In this document: one piece after another, positions 35,923 through 45,304 of the stretch
Layout of the letters: each line of letters starts with the position of its first letter
Position numbering within the stretch: the first letter of the stretch is position 1
Assembly (NCBI RefSeq): GCF_029051645.1
Contig: NZ_JAACFS010000001.1
Span: forward strand, 496,001 to 560,000
Origin: Bradyrhizobium sp. CSA112
Lineage (GTDB): Bacteria > Pseudomonadota > Alphaproteobacteria > Rhizobiales > Xanthobacteraceae
Length of the DNA stretch: 64,000 nucleotides
Direction of reading: 5' to 3'
The notes under the pieces: model-generated
Databases searched by the model: none
What the model was told of the DNA's origin: nothing
What the model saw: the letters and a program-made list of their open reading frames with translations, nothing else
Made by a program: the position numbers and the translations under genes

Positions 35923-36711
35923 TCAGGCGATGGTGCTGACAATGCCGCCTTCAGCCCGCAGTGCCGCGCCGTCAGTAGCAGAAGCCTCCTTTGAAGCAAC
36001 ATAGACAACCATGTTGGCGATCTCCTCGACGCTGGCGAAGCGCTGCAGCAGCGAACTTGGGCGGTGCTGCTTGACGAAGTTTGCCGCCGCCTCATCTACC
36101 GATTGGCCGTTCTGCCTGGCGAGATCTTTCACGAAGGTCTCGACGCCCTCGGACATGGTCGGTCCGGGCAGGACGGAGTTGACGGTGACGCCGGTGCCGC
36201 AGGCGATCTGCGCGAGGCCGCGCGCGACCGCGAGTTGCGCTGTCTTGGTCATGCCGTAGTGGATCATCTCGGTTGGGATATTCAGCGCCGACTCGGACGA
36301 GATGAAGATGATGCGTCCCCAGTTGCGTGTCATCATGCTCCGCAGGTAGGCGCGAGATAGGCGCACGCCGGACATGACGTTGACCTCGAAGAAGCGGGTC
36401 CAGTCCTCGTCAGGGATGTCGAAAAAGCCTTTCGGCTCGAATATGCCGGCATTGTTGATGAGGATGTCCACCTCGGGAAGCGCAGCCACCAGTGCCTTGC
36501 AGCCGCCCGCGGTCGATACATCGGCGGCAATGCCGCACACCTTGCCGCCGACACCGTCCAGCTTGCGGACGGATACATCGACCGTGTCCTGGTTGCGCCC
36601 GTTGATAAAGACGTTCGCGCCAGACGCCGCCAACCCTTTGGCAATGGCGTATCCGATGCCGGACGTTGAACCTGTCACTAGCGCCGTTTTGCCCGAAAGA
36701 TCGATCTTCAT
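35923..36711 (-). CDS. Short-chain dehydrogenase/reductase (SDR)
   Basis: 262 aa from the ATG at 36711, which has a GGAGAG ribosome site; a start four codons upstream is possible. The cofactor motif TGSTSGIGYAIA, NNAGIFEPK, and catalytic S (FISSESALN) with Y-x3-K (HYGMTKTA) are all present. It is a classical SDR with NADP(H)-type loop (NGRNQ). Substrate unknown. Upstream lies a short remnant of a different SDR. Confidence 0.91.
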   Translation of the reverse strand: MKIDLSGKTALVTGSTSGIGYAIAKGLAASGANVFINGRNQDTVDVSVRKLDGVGGKVCGIAADVSTAGGCKALVAALPEVDILINNAGIFEPKGFFDIPDEDWTRFFEVNVMSGVRLSRAYLRSMMTRNWGRIIFISSESALNIPTEMIHYGMTKTAQLAVARGLAQIACGTGVTVNSVLPGPTMSEGVETFVKDLARQNGQSVDEAAANFVKQHRPSSLLQRFASVEEIANMVVYVASKEASATDGAALRAEGGIVSTIA

Positions 36712-36804
36712 GCGTCTCTCCATATATGAGGGTGTTGGCAGACGCTCATTGGATCAACGGGAACGCTGCTTGACAAGCAAGACTGATCAGCACTCAAGCC
36801 ATTG

Positions 36805-36936
36805 CTACTTCGGGATGACCATCATCCCGACACTGCCGCAGCCATCTCCATATGCAGAATCATCGTCGGCGTGCCGGCTGCCGCCGGTGACGATAGCGAT
36901 CCGGGCTTTCGGGACGTCGTGACTATCTGTGTGCAT
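36805..36936 (-). pseudogene. N-terminal remnant of another SDR
   Basis: The 43-codon frame reads MHTDSHDVPKARIAIVTGGS, then R, and loses SDR character immediately after. KARIAIVTGGSR is the beta1 strand and first half of the TGxxxGxG motif of an SDR subgroup. The rest (HADDDSAYGDG, ending MMVIPK) matches nothing I know. This is most likely the 5' stub of a deleted gene. Confidence 0.45.
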
Positions 36937-37117
36937 GGTGGGCTCTCGATCCGTTGAAGTGCACGCCTTAGATAGAGCAGGAGAGGAAGAGGCGCGAGTA
37001 GCCATCCACGTCGCCAGCGTTTGCGGGCGTGCGAAGTGGCAAGAACGGTTGTTTGAGGAAATACGCCGGCAACCGTCGAAACTAGGGTCGCATCATTCCA
37101 ACCTGGAGTGATCTGAC

Positions 37118-37903
37118 ATGAAACGCCTCACCGCCTGCCTGGCCTTTGCGGCCGCCTTTTCGTTGCTCTCGGCCGCTGTCCCGGCGAGCGCGGAGCCCCT
37201 GAAGAATATCGTTCTGGTGCACGGCGCCTGGGTGGACGCATCCGGATGGAAGCCGGTCTACGAAATCCTGACCAGGGAAGGCTTCCACGTCAGCATGGTG
37301 CAGGAGCCGGAGACGTCGTTTGCCGATGATGTCACGGCAGCGAAGCGGGTTCTGGATCTCCAGGACGGTCCCACGCTCCTGGTCGGGCACAGCTATGGCG
37401 GATCGATCATCACCGAGGCCGGGGTCCACCCCAAAGTCGTAGGCCTCGTCTACGTCGCCGCGCACGCGCCCGATGTCGGTGAAGATGAATCGACGCTGGG
37501 CAAGAAGACGCCGAGTGTGCTCGCGAAGACCGAGGGCGCTATCAAGGTCACGCCGGACAAGTTCACCTATCTCAACCCGGTCGAATTCCCGAAGCTGTTC
37601 GCGCCGGATCTGCCGCGCGAGCGGGCGGAGTTCGTCGCGCGGTCCCAGGTTCTCGCCGCCGCTCAAGTGTTCAGCACGCCGCTGACCGCGGCTGCATGGA
37701 AGACAAAGCCGAGCTGGGGCATCGTCGCCGGCGGTGACCAGATCATCAATCCCGATCTCGAGCGCTGGTACTACGAGCGCGCCAAGAGCCACACAACCGT
37801 CGTCCCGGGCGCCAGCCACTCGGTCTACGAGTCGCATCCCAAGGAAGTCGCGGCCGTCATCACCAACGCCGCCCGCAACGTCGAGAAATTGGCGGCCCGC
37901 TGA
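37118..37903 (+). CDS. Secreted alpha/beta hydrolase
   Basis: 261 aa. A Sec signal peptide (MKRLTACLAFAAAFSLLSAA, cleavage after ASA, residue ~25) precedes an alpha/beta-hydrolase fold: oxyanion HGAWVDASGW, nucleophile elbow GHSYGG, and the C-terminal catalytic His in PGASHSVYESHPKE. The fold resembles salicylate-esterase/methyl-ketone-type small hydrolases of the AB_hydrolase_6 kind. Upstream GGAG is in AACCTGGAGTGATCT. A deleted paralogue with nearly the same leader sits at 60565. It is 88 bases from mdcA, but its link to malonate metabolism is uncertain. Confidence 0.88.
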   Translation: MKRLTACLAFAAAFSLLSAAVPASAEPLKNIVLVHGAWVDASGWKPVYEILTREGFHVSMVQEPETSFADDVTAAKRVLDLQDGPTLLVGHSYGGSIITEAGVHPKVVGLVYVAAHAPDVGEDESTLGKKTPSVLAKTEGAIKVTPDKFTYLNPVEFPKLFAPDLPRERAEFVARSQVLAAAQVFSTPLTAAAWKTKPSWGIVAGGDQIINPDLERWYYERAKSHTTVVPGASHSVYESHPKEVAAVITNAARNVEKLAAR

Positions 37904-37991
37904 CGCATCGGACCGATGCGCGAGTTCTGGCGGATCTGCTGAAGGGCTCGTCCGCCAGAATGACCAAATCTGCCAGACCAGGATACTCCAC

Positions 37992-39668
37992 ATGTTGATG
38001 TCGACGAACGCTGAAAAAAGTACGACGACCTGGCAGCATCACCGCGAGGCGCGCGATAGCAGGCTCGAGGCCGGTGCCAGGCTGGCGCGCGGCAAGACCG
38101 TGGAAGCGCGGGATGCGACCCGTCTGCTGGAGGCCGTCATTCGGCCGGGTGACCGCGTCTGCCTGGAAGGCGACAACCAAAAACAGGCGGATCTGCTCAG
38201 CCGTGCTCTTCTTGCTGTCGATCTTTCCAAGGTGAACGATCTGCACATGGTGCAGTCGGGCGTCGTGCTGCCCGAGCATCTCGATCTGTTCGACCGCGGT
38301 GTCGCCAGGAAGCTGGACTATGCCTATTCGGGCCCGCAATCGGCGCGCATTGCGCATATGCTGTTCGGCGGCAAGATCGAGCTGGGGGCGGTCCACACCT
38401 ATCTCGAACTGTTCGCCCGCTACTTCATCGACCTGACTCCGCACGTCGCGCTGATCGCTGCGGTCAGCGCCGACCGCGAAGGAAATCTCTACACCGGCCC
38501 GAACACCGAGGACACGCCCACCGTGGTGGAGGCGACCGCGTTCAAGGACGGGGTGTTGATCGCCCAGGTCAATGAGATTGTCGACCAAGTGCCGCGCGTC
38601 GACATTCCAGCGGACCGCGTCCATTTCGTCGTCAAGGCTGACAAGCCGTTCTTCGTCGAGCCTCTCTTCACGCGTGATCCTGCCGCGATCACCGAAGGGC
38701 AGATCCTGACCGCGATGCTTGCGATCAAGGGCATCTATGCGCCCTATGGCGTGCGGCGGCTCAATCATGGGATCGGCTTCAGCACGGCCGCGATTGAGCT
38801 TCTGTTGCCGACGTTCGGCGACAGGCTGGGCCTGAAGGGCAGAATTGCCACCCATTTCGCATTGAACCCGCATCCAGCGCTGATCCCCGCGATCGAATCC
38901 GGCTGGGTGCAGCAGATCCATTCCTTCGGCTCCGAGGTCGGCATGGAGGAGTACATTCGGGCCCGGTCCGACGTCTATTTCACCGGGCCGGACGGCTCGC
39001 TCCGGTCCAATCGCGCGTTCTGCCAGACCGCGGGGCTTTATGCCTGCGACATGTTCATCGGCTCCACGCTGCAGATCGACTTGCAGGGAAATTCATCGAC
39101 CGTCACCACCTCGCGTATCGCCGGTTTCGGCGGCGCGCCGAACATGGGGGCGGATGCCCGCGGGCGGCGTCATCCGAGCGAGCCTTGGCTGAAGGCCGGG
39201 GGAGAGGCCGACCCGGACAGTCCGGCCCTGTTGCGCCGCGGCCGCAAGCTGGTCGTGCAGATCGGCGAGACCTTCGGCGATAGGAACGTGCCGCTGTTCG
39301 TCGAGAAGCTCGACGCGATCGAACTCGCGGAGAAGCTGAACCTCGAACTCGCGCCCATCATGATCTACGGCGACGACGTCACGCACATCGTTACCGAAGA
39401 AGGCGTTGCGAATCTGCTGTTGTGCCGCAATGCCGGGGAGCGCGAGCAGGCGATCCGTGGCGTGGCCGGCTACACCGAGGTCGGCCGCGGGCGAGACCGA
39501 AACATGGTCGAGCGCCTGCGCCAGCGCGGCGTGATCCGTCGCCCCGAGGATCTCGGCATCAACCCGCTCGATGCGGATCGCAGCATGCTGGCGGCGCGCT
39601 CGATCAAGGATCTCGTGCGCTGGTCGGGCGGGCTCTATGCGCCGCCGTCGAAATTCAGGAACTGGTGA
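37992..39668 (+). CDS. mdcA: Malonate decarboxylase subunit alpha (malonyl-S-ACP:acetate transferase)
   Basis: 558 aa, close to the usual ~550. Start at MLMSTN; ATG 37998 is an alternative. The protein is a CoA-transferase-type subunit: ALIAAVSADREGNLYTGPNT, FGSEVGMEEYIRARSD, FIGSTLQIDLQGNSSTVTTS, and IAGFGGAPNMGADARGRRHP are typical MdcA segments. It exchanges the acetyl group on the acyl carrier subunit for malonyl. It begins an eight-gene operon holding every structural and cofactor gene of the biotin-independent enzyme. Confidence 0.95.
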   Translation: MLMSTNAEKSTTTWQHHREARDSRLEAGARLARGKTVEARDATRLLEAVIRPGDRVCLEGDNQKQADLLSRALLAVDLSKVNDLHMVQSGVVLPEHLDLFDRGVARKLDYAYSGPQSARIAHMLFGGKIELGAVHTYLELFARYFIDLTPHVALIAAVSADREGNLYTGPNTEDTPTVVEATAFKDGVLIAQVNEIVDQVPRVDIPADRVHFVVKADKPFFVEPLFTRDPAAITEGQILTAMLAIKGIYAPYGVRRLNHGIGFSTAAIELLLPTFGDRLGLKGRIATHFALNPHPALIPAIESGWVQQIHSFGSEVGMEEYIRARSDVYFTGPDGSLRSNRAFCQTAGLYACDMFIGSTLQIDLQGNSSTVTTSRIAGFGGAPNMGADARGRRHPSEPWLKAGGEADPDSPALLRRGRKLVVQIGETFGDRNVPLFVEKLDAIELAEKLNLELAPIMIYGDDVTHIVTEEGVANLLLCRNAGEREQAIRGVAGYTEVGRGRDRNMVERLRQRGVIRRPEDLGINPLDADRSMLAARSIKDLVRWSGGLYAPPSKFRNW

Positions 39669-39680
39669 GGACGGAGCGCC

Positions 39681-39998
39681 ATGGAAGATCTCAGTTTTCA
39701 ACACCGGGTTCGCGGACGTGCCGGCGGCAGCAGGCAGAATGCGCTTGTCGGCGTGGTCGCCTCGGGAAATCTCGAAGTGCTTGTCGAGCGCACCTTGCCG
39801 GATGCGGAATGCCGGCTGGAAATCAAGACTGCGGCCGTGGGGTTCGGAGAGGTCTGGACCGCCGTCATCGGCGATTTCGTCGAGCGCTATTCGCCCGGCG
39901 GTCTCCGGTTCTCGATCAATGACGGCGGTGCGCGCCCGGACACGGTGTCGCTTCGCCTGGCGCAGGCAGTTCGGTTGATCGAGGAGGACGGCCAATGA
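39681..39998 (+). CDS. mdcC: Malonate decarboxylase acyl carrier protein (subunit delta)
   Basis: 105 aa. S28 in VGVVASGNLEVLVE is the expected attachment site for the 2'-(5''-phosphoribosyl)-3'-dephospho-CoA prosthetic group. The rest (RYSPGGLRFSINDGGARPDT) matches MdcC. It carries acetyl and malonyl thioesters between the subunits. The stop overlaps the mdcD start by four bases. Confidence 0.93.
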   Translation: MEDLSFQHRVRGRAGGSRQNALVGVVASGNLEVLVERTLPDAECRLEIKTAAVGFGEVWTAVIGDFVERYSPGGLRFSINDGGARPDTVSLRLAQAVRLIEEDGQ

Positions 39999-40933
39999 CC
40001 GCTCTGCTCAGGCACGTTGCTCCGGCCGAACGTATCAGCTCAACCAGCTTCAGTGAAGCATCGGCGCGCACAAGGGTGGAACTGCTGCTCGATCCCGGCA
40101 GCTTTGTCGAGTTCATCGGGCCGGAAAAGCGCGAAATCAGTCCGCACCTGAGGATATTCGATCTTCCCGAGCAATTCGATGACGGCATCGTCGTCGGGCA
40201 TGGCCGCCTCGACGGTTCGCCGGTTTTCATCGCCGCACAGGAAGGGCGTTTCATGGGCGGCGCCTTCGGCGAGGTGCACGGCGCCAAGTTGACAGGGCTG
40301 CTGCGCGCTGCGCGCCAGATCAGGTCAACCCCGGTATTGGTCCTGTTCGATACCGGTGGCGTCCGATTGCAAGAAGCCAATGCCGGCGAACTTGCCATCG
40401 CCGAGATCATGCGCGCGTTGATGGAAGCGCGCACCGCCGGCGTGAAGGTTATCGGCCTGATCGGCGGGCGCTCCGGATGCTACGGCGGCGGCGGCTTGAT
40501 CGCGGGCTGTTGCTCCGCGCTCGCGGTGTCCGAGCCCGGGCGCATCGCGGTGTCGGGCCCCGAGGTCATCGAGACCAATCGCGGCGTCGAGGAATTCGAC
40601 TCCCGCGATCGCGCCCTGGTTTGGCGCACCATGGGAGGCAAGCACCGTCGACTCCTCGGTGCCGCCGACGTCTTCACCGACGATACCATGCAGGATTTTC
40701 GCGAGGCTGCGCTCGACCTGCTCGGCCTCGTCGGGACGTTTGGTCTCGACAAACTGAAGGCCGAGCAGATGCGCCTTGGCGACAGGTTGCGACGCTTCGG
40801 CGCTTGCGAAGATGCCGTCGACATCTGGACGGCGGATGGCATTGCCCATGCAGAAACGGTTCCTGAATTGTCGGCCGACCAGTTTATCGCGCTCGCCAAC
40901 AGGATCGGGAGGACCAGCCGTGACGCTCGATAA
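39995..40933 (+). CDS. mdcD: Malonate decarboxylase subunit beta
   Basis: 312 aa carboxyltransferase-fold subunit. FIAAQEGRFMGGAFGEVHGA and GGRSGCYGGGGLIAGCCSAL provide the acyl-binding glycine loops typical of MdcD. With MdcE it decarboxylates malonyl-S-ACP to acetyl-S-ACP. It overlaps the GTG start of mdcE by 14 bases. Confidence 0.94.
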   Translation: MTALLRHVAPAERISSTSFSEASARTRVELLLDPGSFVEFIGPEKREISPHLRIFDLPEQFDDGIVVGHGRLDGSPVFIAAQEGRFMGGAFGEVHGAKLTGLLRAARQIRSTPVLVLFDTGGVRLQEANAGELAIAEIMRALMEARTAGVKVIGLIGGRSGCYGGGGLIAGCCSALAVSEPGRIAVSGPEVIETNRGVEEFDSRDRALVWRTMGGKHRRLLGAADVFTDDTMQDFREAALDLLGLVGTFGLDKLKAEQMRLGDRLRRFGACEDAVDIWTADGIAHAETVPELSADQFIALANRIGRTSRDAR

Positions 40934-41642
40934 CATTCTCGCCTCGCTCTTCCCCGACGGTCATGACGTCAGAAACGTTAACGGTGTCATTTTCGGCTCG
41001 GCGATGTTGCGATCCGGCGCCAGGACGCTGGTCATTGGCGTTGCGGATCGGACCGCCGTCGGCGTCGACGAGGCCATCAGACTTTCCGGACACGTGCTGG
41101 ATTCCCTCGATCAGGGAAGCGGGCCGATCCTGATCCTCGTGGATAGCGACAGCCAGCGGATGAGCAAGCGTGACGAGTTGCTCGGCTTGAACGAATTCCT
41201 GTCGCATCTCGCGAAGGTGTTGATCTATGCGGATATTAATGGCCGCCCGACCATCGGCCTACTGTACGGGCACTCGGCTGCTGGCGCTCTGCTTGCGACC
41301 GGGCTCGCAACGCGCGTGCTGGTGGGGCTGCCTGGCGCCGATCCTGCGGTGATGGATTTGCCGTCGATGGCGAAGGTTACCAAGCTGTCGATAGAGACAC
41401 TGCAAGAGAAGGCGAAGTCGACACCGGTGTTCGCCCCGGGCCTGTCCAATCTCGCCCGGATGGGCGCCGTTCACGTGGTCTGGAACAATGCCGCCCCACT
41501 CGCCGACCAGATGGAGGCGCTGTTGGCCGACATGCCGGCTGTGCACGATCGGCGGGATGCGCTCGGCAAGGAGCGTGGCGGCCGCTTGAAGGCCGCCGAT
41601 ATCGCGGAGCGCGTTCGTGAGCTGGCCCTGCAAACCCGGTGA
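40920..41642 (+). CDS. mdcE: Malonate decarboxylase subunit gamma
   Basis: 240 aa from the GTG at 40920 (MTLDNILASLFPDGHDV); the longer upstream frame lies within mdcD and is not needed. Key segments are GPILILVDSDSQRMSKRDEL and GLLYGHSAAGALLATGLAT, as in MdcE. It forms the decarboxylase core with MdcD. It overlaps mdcG by 26 bases. Confidence 0.94.
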   Translation: MTLDNILASLFPDGHDVRNVNGVIFGSAMLRSGARTLVIGVADRTAVGVDEAIRLSGHVLDSLDQGSGPILILVDSDSQRMSKRDELLGLNEFLSHLAKVLIYADINGRPTIGLLYGHSAAGALLATGLATRVLVGLPGADPAVMDLPSMAKVTKLSIETLQEKAKSTPVFAPGLSNLARMGAVHVVWNNAAPLADQMEALLADMPAVHDRRDALGKERGGRLKAADIAERVRELALQTR

Positions 41643-42297
41643 ACGTCCGATCGGTCGTCACGACCTGGTCTTCGTCAGTCCGGGGGGCTGGCGCGCGATG
41701 CTCGCCACGCGCGGCGATCTCGCAGCCGATCCTCTCGTCGCGCGCTGGTCGGACAGGGGATGGCCTACGATCAGGCGGCGCGCCGTGCCAGGCGAGGCAT
41801 CCGGCGTGGCCTTGGGCCTGCCGTTGCCGCCCTCTGCCGGCAAGAAGCGGCTCTGCCTTCTCCTGCAGTCCGACGATATCACTTCGATTGCGAGGCCTCC
41901 CTTGCTGAATGACGCACGTGCGTCGGCGCCGCGCGCCTGGTGGCCTGCGCTTGATCGTCTCGACGAACTCGGCTCGTGCCATTCGGTGGAAGCGCGGGTA
42001 TTTGGAAGCCTGGCGTGGCGGGCGCTGACCGGACTCGACTACCTGACCGACCGGTCCGACCTCGATCTCTTGCTGGCTGTCGATCGTGATACCGATCTCG
42101 ATCGCCTCGTTACCAATGTGGCGGCGATTGAGACCGACGCGCCGATGCGGCTCGACGGCGAGCTGATGCGCGAGGATGGCGCTGCGGTGAACTGGCGCGA
42201 GTTCCACTCTGGTGCCGGAGAGGTCCTGGTCAAGGACATCGAAGGCATCCGCCTGCAGGACAGGGAACTGTTCATTTCGGGAAGGACGAGACCATGA
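41617..42297 (+). CDS. mdcG: Malonate decarboxylase holo-ACP synthase (phosphoribosyl-dephospho-CoA transferase)
   Basis: 226 aa from a GTG inside the end of mdcE. A nucleotidyltransferase-like motif GSLAWRALTGLDYLTDRSDLD supplies the metal-binding aspartates (DRSDLDLL). It attaches the triphosphoribosyl-dephospho-CoA made by MdcB to MdcC. RPIGRHDLVFVSPGGW at the N-terminus matches MdcG. It overlaps mdcB by four bases (ATGA). Confidence 0.91.
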   Translation: MSWPCKPGERPIGRHDLVFVSPGGWRAMLATRGDLAADPLVARWSDRGWPTIRRRAVPGEASGVALGLPLPPSAGKKRLCLLLQSDDITSIARPPLLNDARASAPRAWWPALDRLDELGSCHSVEARVFGSLAWRALTGLDYLTDRSDLDLLLAVDRDTDLDRLVTNVAAIETDAPMRLDGELMREDGAAVNWREFHSGAGEVLVKDIEGIRLQDRELFISGRTRP

Positions 42298-43175
42298 CCA
42301 CCGCGCTCGCGCGAGGCATGGAGCGGGCTCTTCTGCGCCAGGCGCAAATACCTTGCGATGTCTCCACGATCGGCGACGGCGCTGCCCGATGCCTTGTCAT
42401 GGAATTGGAAACCTGGCCGAAGCCGGGGCTCGTCAGCCATGTCGATAGCGGCAGCCATGATGACATGGTTGCCGGCACGTTTCGCCGCAGCGCCGCGGCC
42501 ATCAAGCCCTATTTCCAGCTTCTCGCCGATGCGGCTGCGCATGGTTGCGGCATGGGGCGGCTGAGGATCATCGGCCTCGAGGCCGAAGGTGCCATGCTCG
42601 CAGCGACGTCCGGGGTCAACACGCATCGCGGCGCGATCTTCGGGCTCGGCTTGTTGTGCGCAGCGGCCGGTGCGAGAGCGGGCGGACTGGTCAATCCCGA
42701 ACTGCCGCTGGGCGATGTCGTCGTACAGCTCTGGGGCGCCAGCATACTCGATGGTCCGGTGTTGCTGCGCAGCCATGGCAGCGAGGCCCGTCGCCGTTTT
42801 CATGCGGGCGGTGCACGCCTCGAGGCTGTCAAAGGATTTCCAAGCGTTTATCGGATCGGCTTGCCGGCCCTGCGGAGGGCGGCGCGCGTCAATCCCGACG
42901 ACGCGGAAGCCGCCCGCGTCGAAGCGTGCTTCGCCCTGATTGCCGCGGTCGAGGATACAAATCTGCTTCACCGCGGCGGCCTCGAGGGCCTTCGCTTTGC
43001 GCGCAGCGCCACCCGGCACTTCCTCGACAGCGGCGGTGTGCGCAGGCCTGGCTGGCGCCCACGGGCGCAATCGGTCCACGAAAGATTCATCGCCCGGCGT
43101 CTCAGCCCGGGCGGGTCAGCCGACCTTCTTGCCATGACGCTCTTCGTCGATGTTCATGAAAGATCAAGTCCGTGA
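42294..43175 (+). CDS. mdcB: Triphosphoribosyl-dephospho-CoA synthase
   Basis: 293 aa CitG/MdcB-family protein. The conserved block LETWPKPGLVSHVDSGSHDD and the later GVNTHRGAIFGLGLLCAAAG are diagnostic. It makes 2'-(5''-triphosphoribosyl)-3'-dephospho-CoA from ATP and dephospho-CoA, the precursor of the MdcC prosthetic group. Operon position between mdcG and the transporter differs from the A-B-C order in Klebsiella. Confidence 0.93.
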   Translation: MTTALARGMERALLRQAQIPCDVSTIGDGAARCLVMELETWPKPGLVSHVDSGSHDDMVAGTFRRSAAAIKPYFQLLADAAAHGCGMGRLRIIGLEAEGAMLAATSGVNTHRGAIFGLGLLCAAAGARAGGLVNPELPLGDVVVQLWGASILDGPVLLRSHGSEARRRFHAGGARLEAVKGFPSVYRIGLPALRRAARVNPDDAEAARVEACFALIAAVEDTNLLHRGGLEGLRFARSATRHFLDSGGVRRPGWRPRAQSVHERFIARRLSPGGSADLLAMTLFVDVHERSSP

Positions 43176-44122
43176 TGTCCAATGCAATCGTGATGGCACT
43201 GGTGCCGGTCTTCTTTGTCCTGTTGCTTGGATTTGCCGCCGGCAGATTCCGTATCGTCGACGGCTATCATGTCGATGGTCTCAACGCGCTCGTGATGGAT
43301 TTTGCGCTGCCAGCATCCCTGTTCGCCGCGACCGCGTCGGCTTCGCGCAGTCAGATGATTGAGCAGGCCCCGCTCTTTCTGGCGTTCGGTCTGACGATGC
43401 TGCTGCTCTATGTCGCCTGGTACTGGTTGGTGCGCAGCTTCTCCGGCGTGTCCAGGTCCAATGCGTCGCTACAGGCTCTGACGATCGGCTTCCCAAACCT
43501 TGCCGGTGTCGGTCTGCCGGTCCTGTCGGCCATACTGGGGCCGGGCGGCACCGTCCCGGTTGCCGTCGCACTGGCCTCAGGCTCCATCCTCATTAGTCCG
43601 CTCACCTTGATCATGGTGGAGATGAACGCCAGCAAGGCGCATGGCGCGGAAGTATCGGGACGGCAAGTTCTGACGGCAGTCCGGCGCGCGCTCACCAAGC
43701 CTGTCGTTCTGGCGCCCGCGCTCGGGATTCTGCTTTCGTTGTCGGACTTGAACCCTGACGCACTTGCACATGCGTGCCTCGCGCTGATCGGGAACGCGGC
43801 CGCCGGTGTAGCTCTGTTCCTGACCGGCTTGATTCGGTCGGCGCAATCGTTCCGGCTCGATTGGAAAGTCGTCGCCGCAACGGCGGCGTCGGACCTCATT
43901 CGGCCGCTGCTGGCCGTTGTGGTCGTCTACGTCCTTCGAATCGCCCCGGATACGGCGAAGACGACAATTCTGCTCGCCGCGGTGCCGTCGGGCTTCTTCG
44001 GCATTCTGTTTGCTGTCAACTACCGGCTGGATTCGGCGACGGTGGGTTCCATGGTCATCGCGAGCACCGGATTCAGCATCGTGACCATGGCGATCGCCAT
44101 CGCCGTCCTCTTTTCCCACTAG
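43172..44122 (+). CDS. mdcF: AEC-family transporter, probable malonate carrier
   Basis: 316 aa with about ten transmembrane segments in two five-helix halves. The auxin-efflux-carrier pattern is visible in ALVMDFALPASLFAATASAS, GFPNLAGVGLPVL and SGFFGILFAVNY. The GTG at 43172 overlaps the mdcB stop; ATG 43175 is an alternative. In mdc operons an AEC protein imports malonate, and the position here supports the same role, though AEC substrates are not readable from sequence. Confidence 0.85.
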   Translation: MMSNAIVMALVPVFFVLLLGFAAGRFRIVDGYHVDGLNALVMDFALPASLFAATASASRSQMIEQAPLFLAFGLTMLLLYVAWYWLVRSFSGVSRSNASLQALTIGFPNLAGVGLPVLSAILGPGGTVPVAVALASGSILISPLTLIMVEMNASKAHGAEVSGRQVLTAVRRALTKPVVLAPALGILLSLSDLNPDALAHACLALIGNAAAGVALFLTGLIRSAQSFRLDWKVVAATAASDLIRPLLAVVVVYVLRIAPDTAKTTILLAAVPSGFFGILFAVNYRLDSATVGSMVIASTGFSIVTMAIAIAVLFSH

Positions 44123-44131
44123 GCAACGTCA

Positions 44132-45100
44132 ATGGCGCTTGCAATCCTGTGCTCGGGGCAAGGCCGGCAACATGCGGACATGTTCGCGCTGACGGCCGAT
44201 GCGCCCGAGGCTGCGGGCCTGTTTGCACATGCGACGAAATTGCTTGGTGGCAAGGATCCCCGCGATTTGGTTCGCAGCGGATCCGATGAGGCCCTGCATC
44301 GCAACCGTGCCGGCCAGATTCTGTGCACCTTGCAGGCGCTGGCCGCTGCCGCCGCGCTGGGAGTTGCCTTGCCTCGCGGTGCCATCGTCGCCGGCTACAG
44401 CGTCGGCGAGGTCGCGGCCTGGGGCGTCGGAGGGCTTTTCGAAGCGACCGACACCCTCGATCTCGTGGCAAGGCGGGCGGAGGCCATGGATGCCACCACG
44501 CGAGCCGGCGACGGGCTGATATTCGTCCGCGGGCTCTCCCGTGACGACGTCGATCGCCTGTGCGAGCACTACGGCGCAGCGGTCGCCATCGTCAATCCGG
44601 GCGATGCTTTTGTGATCGGCGGAGGCCGTGAGGCGCTGCAGGCGATCGCTGGAGAAGCCAGATCGGTGCGCGCTGCGAGGGTCGTCCATTTGTCGGTCGA
44701 GGTTGCCTCCCATACCAGGCAACTCGCTGCCGCGTCGGCGGCGTTTCGGAAGAGCTTGCGCCTGGTATCTCCGACATTCCCACCGGCCGCCGGTGCACGC
44801 ATCCTAAGCGGCATCGACGGCGCGCCGGTCATCTCGGTTGAGGCCGGCCTCGACAAACTGGCAGCGCAGATATCGCAAACGGTGCAGTGGGCAAATTGCC
44901 TGCAAGGCTGCGTCGAAGCAGGCGCCACGGTCTTCCTGGAGCTGGGGCCGGGGCATGCGCTGAGCGCGATGGTCGCGGACACCTGGCGCGACCTTCCGGC
45001 GCGATCGCTGGACGATTTCAGGAGCCTTCAGGGCGTGCGCTCCTGGCTTGCGCATCATCTCAGCAGACAGGGCCGCGCGACAGATCTGTTCCGATCTTGA
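44132..45100 (+). CDS. mdcH: Malonate decarboxylase malonyl-CoA acyltransferase (subunit epsilon)
   Basis: 322 aa FabD-like acyltransferase. The nucleophile is S90 in GYSVGEVAAWG, and the catalytic His is in LELGPGHALSAM near the C-terminus. It primes the enzyme by transferring malonyl from malonyl-CoA onto MdcC. It ends the operon; a strong hairpin follows 44 bases downstream. Confidence 0.93.
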   Translation: MALAILCSGQGRQHADMFALTADAPEAAGLFAHATKLLGGKDPRDLVRSGSDEALHRNRAGQILCTLQALAAAAALGVALPRGAIVAGYSVGEVAAWGVGGLFEATDTLDLVARRAEAMDATTRAGDGLIFVRGLSRDDVDRLCEHYGAAVAIVNPGDAFVIGGGREALQAIAGEARSVRAARVVHLSVEVASHTRQLAAASAAFRKSLRLVSPTFPPAAGARILSGIDGAPVISVEAGLDKLAAQISQTVQWANCLQGCVEAGATVFLELGPGHALSAMVADTWRDLPARSLDDFRSLQGVRSWLAHHLSRQGRATDLFRS

Positions 45101-45143
45101 AAGCCGGGCTGCTGTCGATCGCGTGCAACCCTGTCGCAAAAAA

Positions 45144-45172
45144 GGGGCCGTCCTTCGGGGGAGGACGGCCCC
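45144..45172 (-). terminator. Rho-independent terminator (best for minus strand)
   Basis: GGGGCCGTCCT and AGGACGGCCCC form a perfect 11-bp stem with a 7-base loop. The run of six A residues at 45138-45143 gives a U-tract only for transcripts on the minus strand, so it terminates the AraC gene ending at 45305. The same hairpin may slow readthrough from mdcH. Confidence 0.85.
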
Positions 45173-45304
45173 AAGAGGCTCGCATGCCCGGGAGGGGGGA
45201 GGCTGGAGCCGTAACCGGTGGTCTCAATCGCTTACATCTGCAGTATCGCCGATCGGGCGGACAAAGTATTTCACGAACGGAGCTTGTTTCTCATTTCGCA
45301 TGAT

